Part shown: positions 1 through 5,266 of the stretch, in pieces
Layout: every line of letters starts with the position of its first letter
Position numbering within the stretch: the first letter of the stretch is position 1
Assembly: GCA_964606765.1 (NCBI GenBank)
Contig: CAZSIR010000179.1
Coordinates: 1 to 5,266, forward strand
Direction: 5' to 3'
From: Ga0077527 sp964606765
GTDB lineage: Bacteria; Pseudomonadota; Gammaproteobacteria; Burkholderiales; SG8-41
Length of the DNA: 5,266 nt
The notes under the pieces: generated by a model
Database searches by the model: none
What the model was told of the DNA's origin: nothing
The model's input: only the letters and a program-made list of their open reading frames with translations
Made by a program: the position numbers and the translations under genes

Positions 1-551
1 GGATCGAGCACGATGCCGTTGGGACTGGGGCCATTCGTTATCAGGCAGTCGAGACGGCCATCCACGCTGTGGCGGTAAACCCTCCCTGTCGGATCGTGGA
101 TGCCGGTCTGGCCCTGGTCGGTGAAATACAGATCGCCGTTCCGCGCAAACGTCAGGTCGTTGACGCCTTTGAAGCCCTCGGACTGGTTGTGCGTCAGGAA
201 GTCCTCGACACGTCCGGTTTTCGGATCGCAGCGCAGGATGCCGCGGCGGTAATCGGCAATGAACAAGGAACCATCCCGATGGACGGCGATGCCGTTGGGC
301 CAGCCGTCATATTCGGCGGCGACATCGAATTCCCCCTTCGGCGACATGCGCAGGATGCGGCCATAGGGAATGTCGACCATGTAGAGATTGCCGTCACGGT
401 CGAAAGCGGGGCCTTCGAGAAAACAGTCGAGCTTCGATCCCGGGTGATTGGCATCAATCCAACTCGATGGCGCACCGCCCTTGCGCAAACGGTCTGGTAC
501 GGCGGCAAATACATCGGCTTCAATCAGCCGCGGCGGTTCAAAAAAAGACAT
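1..551 (-). CDS. SMP-30/gluconolactonase-like beta-propeller lactonase, N-terminal part (3' end outside window)
   Basis: Starting at ATG 551 (M-S-F-F-E-P-P-R-L-I), the frame stays open to the left edge, giving 183 residues plus a partial codon. GGAG at 560-563 lies 8 bases upstream. The protein shows SMP-30/gluconolactonase/Drp35 blade repeats: 'LEGPAFDRDGNLYMVDI' (45-61), 'GWPNGIAVHRDGSLFIAD' (83-100), 'GVNDLTFARNGDLYFTD' (129-145) and 'GPSPNGIVLD' (174-183). By family comparison, Glu46, Asn131 and Asn178 fit three of the divalent-metal ligands; the fourth, an Asp, would lie beyond the edge. No signal peptide is seen, so a cytoplasmic enzyme is likely. The family hydrolyses sugar-acid and other lactones to open-chain acids, and distant members do other reactions. 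It follows Bug C by 41 bases and is presumably the last visible gene of the operon. A T7 tract covers codons 2-4. Confidence 0.88.
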   Translation of the reverse strand, partial: MSFFEPPRLIEADVFAAVPDRLRKGGAPSSWIDANHPGSKLDCFLEGPAFDRDGNLYMVDIPYGRILRMSPKGEFDVAAEYDGWPNGIAVHRDGSLFIADYRRGILRCDPKTGRVEDFLTHNQSEGFKGVNDLTFARNGDLYFTDQGQTGIHDPTGRVYRHSVDGRLDCLITNGPSPNGIVLD

Positions 552-592
552 CCTGGATACTCCGTTAATCCATCAAGAATCATGCAGCCGCA

Positions 593-1555
593 TCAGTCGG
601 CGGTGATCTTCGCCGACTTGATGATGCCGGCGTAGAGCGGGATTTCATCACGCACTATTTTGGCCAGACCTTCCGGGCCGCCAACCACGACATCGGCGCC
701 GCGCTTGGCAAATCGCTCGCGATAATCCGGGCTCTGCACGGCAGCGGCCAGATCACGATGCAGTTTGGCGATGATGTCCGGCGGCGTCCCCGCACGGACA
801 AACAAGCCCATCCAGCCGTCCAGATCAAACGCCGGCAAGGTAGCCGCCACGCCGGGCACATCCGGCAGCACGGAAGCGCCGCGTGCCGCCGAAATGGCGA
901 TTGCGCGCACCCGTTTGCTTTCGACATGCGGCAGTACGCCGACGATGTTGGCGAACTGCAGGTCAATGCGGCCGCTCAGCGTATCGATGAAAGCCGGCGC
1001 CGCACCCTTATACGGCACATGATTCATTTTGATTTTCGCCAGCGCCTGCAAATGCTCCATGCCCAGATGCTGCAGGTTGCCGACGCCGGCTGAAGCGTAA
1101 TTAAGCTTGCCCGGATTTTTGAGAGCAAGCGCAATCAACTCCTTCACCGACTTCACAGGCATCGAAGGATGCACCACCAGCACCATCGGCCCGCTGATGA
1201 TCTGTGTCACCGGCGCGAGATCCTTTTGCGGATCGTAGGGCAGATCCTTGCGCAAGGACACGTTGATGGTCATCGGCCCGGAATTGGCCAGCACCATCGT
1301 GTAACCGTCGGGCGGCGATTTCGCCACCACATCGGCACCGATGCTGCCACCGGCGCCGCTGCGATTGTCGATCAGCACCTGCTGTCCCCAGACCGGCGAC
1401 AGTTTCTGACCCAGGGCCCGCGCAACATCGTCGAGCGGCCCCCCCGGCGGGTAAGGCACGACAATGCGCACCGGTTTTGCCGGAAACGATTGCGCCGCGA
1501 CGGGTAATGCAAACCCAGCCAACAACACCACGACTGCACAGGTGATACGGTTCAT
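593..1555 (-). CDS. Bug-family (TTT) periplasmic solute-binding protein C
   Basis: A complete 320-residue protein from the ATG at 1555, chosen for its GGAGGAG site and because the signal peptide then starts as Met-Asn-Arg. Residues 1-21 are a Sec signal (hydrophobic core, 'PVAA' before Q-S-F-P). Bug blocks follow: 'PAKPVRIVVPYPPGGPLDD' (25-43), 'IDNRSGAGGSIGAD' (62-75), 'PPDGYTM' (81-87), 'LPYDPQKDLAPV' (105-116), 'ASAGVGNLQHLGME' (154-167) and 'HVPYKGAAPA' (179-188). The first loop reads G-G-P-L-D-D instead of the G-G-G-T-D of Bugs A and B, and the later block is K-G-A-A-P instead of K-G-G-G-P. Both ligand-side segments have therefore changed together, pointing to a distinct subgroup and probably a distinct carboxylate-like ligand. 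It lies 30 bases after the hydrolase and 41 bases before the lactonase-like gene, so it is embedded between two catabolic enzymes. Confidence 0.95.
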   Translation of the reverse strand: MNRITCAVVVLLAGFALPVAAQSFPAKPVRIVVPYPPGGPLDDVARALGQKLSPVWGQQVLIDNRSGAGGSIGADVVAKSPPDGYTMVLANSGPMTINVSLRKDLPYDPQKDLAPVTQIISGPMVLVVHPSMPVKSVKELIALALKNPGKLNYASAGVGNLQHLGMEHLQALAKIKMNHVPYKGAAPAFIDTLSGRIDLQFANIVGVLPHVESKRVRAIAISAARGASVLPDVPGVAATLPAFDLDGWMGLFVRAGTPPDIIAKLHRDLAAAVQSPDYRERFAKRGADVVVGGPEGLAKIVRDEIPLYAGIIKSAKITAD

Positions 1556-1562
1556 GACCATT

Positions 1563-1569
1563 CTCCTCC
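1563..1569 (-). promoter_or_regulatory. Ribosome binding site that sets the Bug C start
   Basis: GGAGGAG on the transcribed strand lies 7 nt upstream of the ATG at 1555. The longest open frame begins at an ATG at 1576, but that would place this purine-rich site inside the coding region and prefix the signal peptide with M-P-G-R-R-M-V. A third in-frame ATG at 1561 is too close to the site. The start at 1555 is therefore preferred. Confidence 0.85.
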
Positions 1570-1583
1570 CCGGCAACAGCCGG
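1570..1583 (-). repeat. CCGGC-TGTT-GCCGG stem-loop between the hydrolase and Bug C
   Basis: On the transcribed strand a perfect 5-bp G/C inverted repeat with a TGTT loop sits in the 30-base gap. It begins two bases after the hydrolase stop codon (TGA at 1586-1588) and ends one base before the GGAGGAG ribosome binding site of Bug C. It lacks a U-tract, so it is unlikely to be a terminator. Its position mirrors the stem-loop after Bug A. Any effect on translation initiation or mRNA stability is inferred. Confidence 0.4.
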
Positions 1584-1585
1584 AA

Positions 1586-2740
1586 TCACATATTCGCGGC
1601 GATCCAGTCCGCGACATAAGTCGCGCCCAGGAAACGGTTGTCCCCCTGGCAGTGTTCGGCACCGCCTTCTTCGGCGCTGAACACCTTGAGGGTTTTTTTC
1701 TTCGAACTGACCGCGTCATACAGCAGTTTTGCATTCGCCACCGGCGAAATCGAATCTTCCTCTCCGTGTGTCACCAGGAACGGACAGGTGATTTTGCTGG
1801 CCACGCCCTCCAGCTTGTACAGCTCGCATTTTTTCATCGCCGAATCCATGTCCGGCATGCCCATCACCCAGGGCAGCTGGTAATGCGGCGCCGACAGCTG
1901 GGTGCCGCCGGATTCCTGGATTTTGCGGCGCGTGATCCAGGTCGCGTGGTAGTCGTAATGTCCGCCCCAGGCGATGCAGGCGGCAAACCGCTTCTCGAAA
2001 GCCGCCACGCGCGGCGCGTAATAGCCGCCCATGCTGTAGGCCATGATGGCAATCCGCTTCGGATCGACGTCGGGGCGAGCCGCGAGATATTCGTACGCCG
2101 CGGTGCCAGGCACCTCGTAGTCATGCCGGCTCGGAATGTTCTGCAGCCGCAACGCCTCGCCCTGCCCTGGCCCGTCGATGGCCAGGGTGTTGATGCCGCG
2201 CAGCGCCAGTTCGACACCGCCAAAGAGGATGGACAGTTCCTTGGTGCTGTCGAGTCCGTCGAAAAAACACACGGTCGGCGCCGGCTTGTTGCCCGGCGCC
2301 TTCATGAACCAGGCCGGCAGGGTGGTTTTTTTACCCTCGTGTTCGTATGGCACCTCGACACGCTCGATGTCCGGATACCGGTGCCGGATGCCGAGGCGGA
2401 AGCAGCGCAGGCAGCTCTGGTAGAGCTCGATTTTTTTCGGCCCCAGCCCGACGAATCGCTCGCCGACAAAATAATAGGTCGCCGCACGCAGGTAATGGCC
2501 GGCGGCCGACAGCACGAAGCGGTCTTTCATCGCCGCATCGCCCATCGCCTCGATGCGCTGCGCCTCCTTCTCCCACTCGGCGCCCCAGGCCTCGTTGTCG
2601 CCGACCCTGCCCTTCAGGCGGCGGCCGACGCGATCCACCTCGCTGATGGCCGAACCGCCCCAGCGCGCCATCTCGATGACGATCATCATGCCCTGCGACC
2701 ACATGAAACTCTCGGGAAAATACTGGAAACCGGCCTTCAT
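1586..2740 (-). CDS. Alpha/beta hydrolase of the 2,6-dihydroxypseudooxynicotine hydrolase / Ayg1-like type
   Basis: A complete 384-residue protein without a signal peptide, hence probably cytoplasmic. Residues 1 to about 130 are a helical N-terminal region (WGGSAISEVDRVGRR at 27-41). The hydrolase core follows: 'FFDGLDSTKELS' (159-170), which resembles the 'GLeSTKE' oxyanion strand of the DHPON hydrolase group, the hallmark 'IDGPGQGE' (188-195), and the nucleophile elbow 'AYSMGG' with Ser236. The acid is probably Asp329 in 'THGEEDSISP' and the base His363 in 'GGAEHCQGDN'. Characterised relatives include the nicotine-pathway C-C hydrolase DHPONH and the fungal melanin enzyme Ayg1, which shorten polyketide or diketone substrates. 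More distant relatives such as the FrsA group and peptidase-like proteins mean esterase or amidase activity is possible. I could not place the extra Glu reported in DHPONH near its nucleophile. Family confidence is high and C-C cleavage is tentative. Three A7 tracts lie in the gene. Confidence 0.88.
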   Translation of the reverse strand: MKAGFQYFPESFMWSQGMMIVIEMARWGGSAISEVDRVGRRLKGRVGDNEAWGAEWEKEAQRIEAMGDAAMKDRFVLSAAGHYLRAATYYFVGERFVGLGPKKIELYQSCLRCFRLGIRHRYPDIERVEVPYEHEGKKTTLPAWFMKAPGNKPAPTVCFFDGLDSTKELSILFGGVELALRGINTLAIDGPGQGEALRLQNIPSRHDYEVPGTAAYEYLAARPDVDPKRIAIMAYSMGGYYAPRVAAFEKRFAACIAWGGHYDYHATWITRRKIQESGGTQLSAPHYQLPWVMGMPDMDSAMKKCELYKLEGVASKITCPFLVTHGEEDSISPVANAKLLYDAVSSKKKTLKVFSAEEGGAEHCQGDNRFLGATYVADWIAANM

Positions 2741-2848
2741 GATGCTGACACCTCCTCAGTGGAATTGGATTCCCGACCTGCGCTTCCAGGCATCCGGCTG
2801 GCGGCGCACAAAACAGGCGCTCTTGCCGGTTTTTACTGCCGCCGCCGG
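2741..2848 (-). other. 108-base intercistronic gap with inverted repeats, no clear promoter or terminator
   Basis: This is the longest non-coding stretch in the cluster. On the transcribed strand an outer CCGGC/GCCGG pair (2825-2829 with 2794-2798) encloses an inner GCGC/GCGC pair (2817-2820 with 2804-2807), giving a possible branched or two-tier hairpin. Nearer the hydrolase start is a short perfect inverted repeat, GGAAT-TGG-ATTCC (2761-2773). I see no convincing -35/-10 promoter and no hairpin followed by a U-tract. It ends with a near-ideal Shine-Dalgarno sequence for the hydrolase. The gap could hold an internal promoter, an mRNA processing site, or nothing but spacer. Confidence 0.4.
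2749..2756 (-). promoter_or_regulatory. Strong ribosome binding site of the alpha/beta hydrolase gene
   Basis: The transcribed strand reads AGGAGGTG, a full match to the 16S anti-Shine-Dalgarno core, with its last base 8 nt before the ATG at 2740. It is the strongest ribosome binding site in the window and fixes the start of the hydrolase. It suggests this enzyme is translated more efficiently than its neighbours and does not depend on translation of the upstream gene. Confidence 0.85.
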
Positions 2849-3817
2849 TTACTGGTTTGCGCTGCCCGCCATGCCGATCTGTTTCAGCAATTTCGAATAT
2901 TTGGCGGTGTCCGTCCTGATCCAGGCCGCAAATTCCTCGGGCGATCCGCCGACCACCTCCGCCCCCTGCGCAGCCATGCGTTCACGCACCTCGGGCATTT
3001 TCAGCAGCTCGTTGATCTCGCGATTGACCTGGCGCAGGATGGCCGGCGGAACGCCCTTGGGCATTAGCACGCCGTGCCAGATGCTGCTCTCATAACCCTT
3101 CACGGTTTCACCGGCGGAAGGCAGTTCCGGCATCCCCTGCACGCGCTTGTTGCCCATCACTGCCAGCGCACGCACACGTCCTGCCTTGACATGGGGAATC
3201 GCCGCGATCATCGGCCCCGCCATCATCTGCACCTGCCCTGAAATCAGGTCCGTCATTGCCGGACCGCCGCCTTTGTACGGAATATGCACCATTTTCAGCC
3301 CCGCCATCACGTTGAACAGCTCCATGGCCAGGTGCGCGGCGCTGCCGTTGCCCGAGGAAGCAAAGTTGAGCTGGCCGGGCTTCGCCTTCGCCAGCGCCAC
3401 CAGTTCCGCAACATTTTTCGCCGGCAGCGAGTTGGACACGGTCAGCAACAGCGCAATGCTGTTGAGCTGGATCACCGGCGCAAAATCGCGCGCAGGGTCG
3501 TACGGCAGATCGCGGTACAGCGTCGGATTGACCGACACGCTGGCCGGCAGGCAGAACACCCAGGTGTAACCGTCCGGCGGCGCCTTGGCGCCGATGTCGG
3601 TGCCAATGATGGCATTCGCACCGCTGCGGTTATCGATGATGATCTGCTGCTTCATGCGCTCGCCCAGCGGCTGTGCGATCAGCCTTGCCACGGTGTCAGT
3701 GCCGCCGCCCGGGGGAAAAGGCACGACAAAACGGATCGGACGCGCCGGATAGTTCTGCGCCAGCGCCGGCAGCGTCAGCAACGCCGCCGCAAGCAACAAC
3801 AGGAATCTGCTGATCAT
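2849..3817 (-). CDS. Bug-family (TTT) periplasmic solute-binding protein B
   Basis: A complete 322-residue protein. It has a clean signal peptide, 'MISRFLLLLAAALLTLPALA', with likely cleavage after Ala20 (ALA|QNYP). The Bug signature blocks follow in order: 'PARPIRFVVPFPPGGGTD' (24-41), 'IDNRSGANAIIGTD' (61-74), 'PPDGYTW' (80-86), 'LPYDPARDFAPV' (104-115), 'ASSGNGSAAHLAMELF' (153-168) and 'HIPYKGGGPA' (178-187). The second loop, G-A-N-A-I-I-G, differs from the G-A-T-G-N-I-G of Bug A and G-A-G-G-S-I-G of Bug C, and a Cys sits at position 89 where the others have no Cys. These differences suggest a different ligand. The start at 3817 is supported by GAGGAG (3826-3831) 8 bases upstream. It lies 36 bases after Bug A and 108 bases before the hydrolase, the longest gap in the window. 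It would deliver or sense a solute in the periplasm, but no partner permease is encoded here. Confidence 0.95.
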   Translation of the reverse strand: MISRFLLLLAAALLTLPALAQNYPARPIRFVVPFPPGGGTDTVARLIAQPLGERMKQQIIIDNRSGANAIIGTDIGAKAPPDGYTWVFCLPASVSVNPTLYRDLPYDPARDFAPVIQLNSIALLLTVSNSLPAKNVAELVALAKAKPGQLNFASSGNGSAAHLAMELFNVMAGLKMVHIPYKGGGPAMTDLISGQVQMMAGPMIAAIPHVKAGRVRALAVMGNKRVQGMPELPSAGETVKGYESSIWHGVLMPKGVPPAILRQVNREINELLKMPEVRERMAAQGAEVVGGSPEEFAAWIRTDTAKYSKLLKQIGMAGSANQ

Positions 3818-3838
3818 GATGACTGCTCCTCGTGATGG

Positions 3839-3853
3839 GCCGGTTTTTCCGGC
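3839..3853 (-). repeat. Perfect stem-loop directly after the Bug A stop codon
   Basis: On the transcribed strand the Bug A stop TAA is followed immediately by GCCGG-AAAAA-CCGGC, a perfect all-G/C 5-bp stem with a 5-nt loop. No U-tract follows, and the Bug B ribosome binding site (GAGGAG at 3826-3831) begins a few bases later, so it does not look like an intrinsic terminator. It could be a 3'-end stabiliser or a processing or translation-spacing element. The inverted repeat is seen directly; its function is inferred and weak. Confidence 0.5.
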
Positions 3854-4819
3854 TTATTCCGCGGGTATGCCGGCTACCCTGATGACTTTCGCCCACTTGG
3901 CGATTTCGGATTTGATATAGGCCGCAAATGCCGCGGGTGTGCCGCCGTCGGGCTCGAAACCCTGGGCCTCGAGACGCTGCTTCGTCGGCCCGGCGAGTAT
4001 TTTCACGGTTTCGCCGTGCAGGCGGTCGATCACCGCTTTCGGCGTGCGCGCAGGCGCCAGCAGACCGTACCAGGTGGCCGCCTCGTAGCCCTTCACGCCG
4101 GATTCGGCGATGGTCGGCAGGTCCGGCATCGCCAGCGAACGTTTTGCCGTGGTCACCGCGACCGGGCGCACCTTGCCGGATTTCACATGCGGCATGGCGG
4201 CCGGCATGGTCGCAAACATGATCTGCACCTGGCCCGAGATGGTGGCGATCAGAGCCGGTCCGCCGCCCTTGAACGGTACATGCACCATGTCGATCTTCGC
4301 CATCGATTTGAGCATTTCACCGGCGAGGTGCGAAGAACTGCCGACCCCCGCCGAGGGAAAATTCAGCGCACCGGGTTTGGCTTTGGCCAGCGCCACCAGG
4401 TCCTGCACCGTTTTGACCGGCACCGAGGGATGCGCGACCAGGATGTTGGGCGTCACCGCCACCAGGCTGACCGGGGCAAAGTCCTTCACCGGATCGAATC
4501 CGAGTTTCTTGAACAGGCTGACATTCACGGCATTGGGCGCGACGTTGCCCATCAGCAGGGTGTAACCGTCGGGGACTGCACGTGCTGCCAGCTCGGTGCC
4601 GATGTTGCCGGTGGCACCGCCGCGGTTGTCGATCACGACGTTCTGCCCCAGCTGCTGCGCCAGCTGCTCGGCCATCACCCGGCCGACCTGGTCGGTGCCG
4701 CCGCCCGGCGGATAGGCGACGATCATGCGGATGGGCCGCACGGGATAGGTATCGGCGGCTGCAATCGCAGTGGCGGACAACGCCGCCATCAGCATGATCA
4801 ATAGGGCATTCCTGTTCAT
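3854..4819 (-). CDS. Bug-family (TTT) periplasmic solute-binding protein A
   Basis: A complete 321-residue protein of the usual Bug/TctC length. Residues 1-22 form a Sec signal peptide (Asn-Arg, hydrophobic core, Ala-rich end 'AIAAA' before D-T-Y-P). The mature start 'YPVRPIRMIVAYPPGGGTD' (25-43) contains the first ligand loop. 'VIDNRGGATGNIG' (62-74) is the second conserved block, followed by 'PDGYTLL' (83-89). 'SAGVGSSSHLAGE' (156-168) and 'HVPFKGGGPA' (180-189) form the other side of the cleft. Bug proteins are two-lobed receptors that bind carboxylates, amino acids or amides, often through water-bridged carboxylate contacts; the ligand here cannot be read from the sequence. The start is ATG at 4819, preceded by a modest GGGGA at 4824-4828. 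It lies 24 bases after the oxidoreductase gene and 36 bases before the next Bug gene. No TctA or TctB membrane gene is present, so it is an orphan receptor locally. Confidence 0.95.
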   Translation of the reverse strand: MNRNALLIMLMAALSATAIAAADTYPVRPIRMIVAYPPGGGTDQVGRVMAEQLAQQLGQNVVIDNRGGATGNIGTELAARAVPDGYTLLMGNVAPNAVNVSLFKKLGFDPVKDFAPVSLVAVTPNILVAHPSVPVKTVQDLVALAKAKPGALNFPSAGVGSSSHLAGEMLKSMAKIDMVHVPFKGGGPALIATISGQVQIMFATMPAAMPHVKSGKVRPVAVTTAKRSLAMPDLPTIAESGVKGYEAATWYGLLAPARTPKAVIDRLHGETVKILAGPTKQRLEAQGFEPDGGTPAAFAAYIKSEIAKWAKVIRVAGIPAE

Positions 4820-4843
4820 GATTTCCCCGTTCCGGTTTTGTTG

Positions 4844-5266
4844 TTATTGCGCCAGCGGCAGCGTCACCGCGCGGCCGGTGGCCATCGAATGTTCGATCGC
4901 CAGCGTCACTTCCAGATTGAGCCGGGCTTCACGCGGCTTCGCCAGCGTACAGGGTTTGCCCATGGCCAGGTGGTCCAGCCAGGCCCTGGTTTCATTGGCG
5001 ATCGGCCCCCAGAATTCACCCAGCGCCCAGTCGCCCGGCGTGCCGCTCTGCAGGAACACCATGTTGACGGTGTGATCCGGCAGGTAGACGTGCGGGATGC
5101 CTTTTTCGGTGTACATCAGCTGGTCGGTATGGTCGTCGTCGAGGATCATCACGCCCTCGGTGCCGACCAGTTCGACGCGTGCGGCATGGCCCAGCGCCGG
5201 ATATTTCGCCGGCAGCGCATAACTGATGCCGAGGTTGATCACCGCGCCGTCGGCATAGGTCAGGAT
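4844..5266 (-). CDS. Gfo/Idh/MocA-family NAD(P)-dependent oxidoreductase, C-terminal part (5' end outside window)
   Basis: The frame is open from the right edge to a TAA at 4844-4846 and gives about 140 residues. The reading continues upstream of the internal GTG at 5242 (I-L-T-Y-A-D-G-A-V-I-N-L-G), so the gene is cut by the window edge and does not start there. The segment looks like the C-terminal alpha/beta substrate domain of the family: a 'DGAVINLGISY' sheet strand, then 'ARVELVGTEGVMILDDD' (the usual 'G..G.i.....' strand), then a helix with 'GPIANETRAWLDHLAMGKP', and an ending 'EVTLAIEHSMATGRAVTLPL' that matches the common final helix and 'G..V.LP' tail. The N-terminal Rossmann NAD(P)-binding domain and the catalytic Lys/His are not in view. 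Family members oxidise or reduce sugars, cyclitols and related polyols in the cytoplasm. The gene lies 24 bases ahead of a Bug receptor gene and probably shares its transcript. The substrate is unknown. Confidence 0.85.
   Translation of the reverse strand: MLTYADGAVINLGISYALPAKYPALGHAARVELVGTEGVMILDDDHTDQLMYTEKGIPHVYLPDHTVNMVFLQSGTPGDWALGEFWGPIANETRAWLDHLAMGKPCTLAKPREARLNLEVTLAIEHSMATGRAVTLPLAQ

Noticed and set aside
69..635. A plus-strand open frame of 188 codons.
   Set aside because: It is antisense to the SMP-30-like gene and the end of Bug C and shows no domain or good ribosome binding site.
1556..1576. The upstream ATG at 1576 as the start of Bug C.
   Set aside because: It would put the GGAGGAG site inside the gene and add an uncharacteristic seven-residue prefix to the signal peptide. 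The ATG at 1555 fits better.
1101..1589. A minus-strand frame of 162 codons overlapping the start of Bug C.
   Set aside because: It is an alternative frame of the Bug C gene with a low-complexity Arg/Ala/Gly-rich translation. The Bug C frame has all the family motifs.
1652..3067. A long plus-strand open frame of 471 codons, antisense to the hydrolase and the end of Bug B.
   Set aside because: Its translation is rich in Arg, His, Gln and Ala with no recognisable domain, it crosses an intergenic gap, and it lies opposite two convincing protein genes. It is a typical antisense frame in GC-rich DNA.
3839..3853. The stem-loop after Bug A as a rho-independent terminator.
   Set aside because: The A5 stretch is in the loop and no U-tract follows the stem on the transcribed strand. 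The next gene's ribosome binding site follows at once.
4844..5242. The GTG at 5242 as the true start of the oxidoreductase.
   Set aside because: The frame continues without a stop to the window edge with family-like sequence, and the product from 5242 would lack the whole NAD(P)-binding domain.
1..5266. RNA genes, CRISPR arrays, insertion sequences, phage genes or defence systems.
   Set aside because: I saw no cloverleaf-like tRNA, no regularly spaced direct repeats, no transposase or integrase motifs, and no unexplained coding stretch that could hold such a system.

Overview
The window is a compact gene cluster read entirely from the minus strand, so transcription runs from high to low coordinates. 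Six protein genes cover nearly all of it: four complete and one cut off at each edge. GC content is high (roughly 60%) and the genes are separated by 24 to 108 bases. Three genes encode 'Bug' periplasmic receptors (tripartite tricarboxylate transporter, TTT, solute-binding proteins). This family is greatly expanded in Burkholderiales such as Bordetella, Cupriavidus, Achromobacter and the Comamonadaceae, so a betaproteobacterium of that type is the most likely source. That assignment is inferred from family content, not from a marker gene.

In transcription order: (1) 5266-4844, the C-terminal part of a Gfo/Idh/MocA-type NAD(P)-dependent oxidoreductase. (2) 4819-3854, Bug receptor A. (3) 3817-2849, Bug receptor B. 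(4) 2740-1586, a cytoplasmic alpha/beta hydrolase resembling the 2,6-dihydroxypseudooxynicotine hydrolase/Ayg1 group, some of whose members cleave C-C bonds. (5) 1555-593, Bug receptor C, whose start is placed 21 bases inside the longest open frame because of a good ribosome binding site. (6) 551-1, the N-terminal 183 residues of an SMP-30/gluconolactonase-like beta-propeller lactonase, which runs off the left edge. No regulator, membrane permease (TctA/TctB), RNA gene, mobile element or CRISPR array is visible.

The likely theme is uptake or sensing of organic acids by three different periplasmic receptors, combined with intracellular catabolism. A dehydrogenase could make a ketone or lactone, the lactonase could open a lactone ring, and the alpha/beta hydrolase could cleave a diketone-like intermediate or an ester. 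The substrate is not identifiable from the sequence. The combination looks like an uncharacterised catabolic operon rather than a wholly new kind of system. Secondary observations are short CCGGC/GCCGG inverted repeats in three of the five intercistronic gaps, and four A7/T7 tracts confined to the two hydrolytic-enzyme genes.
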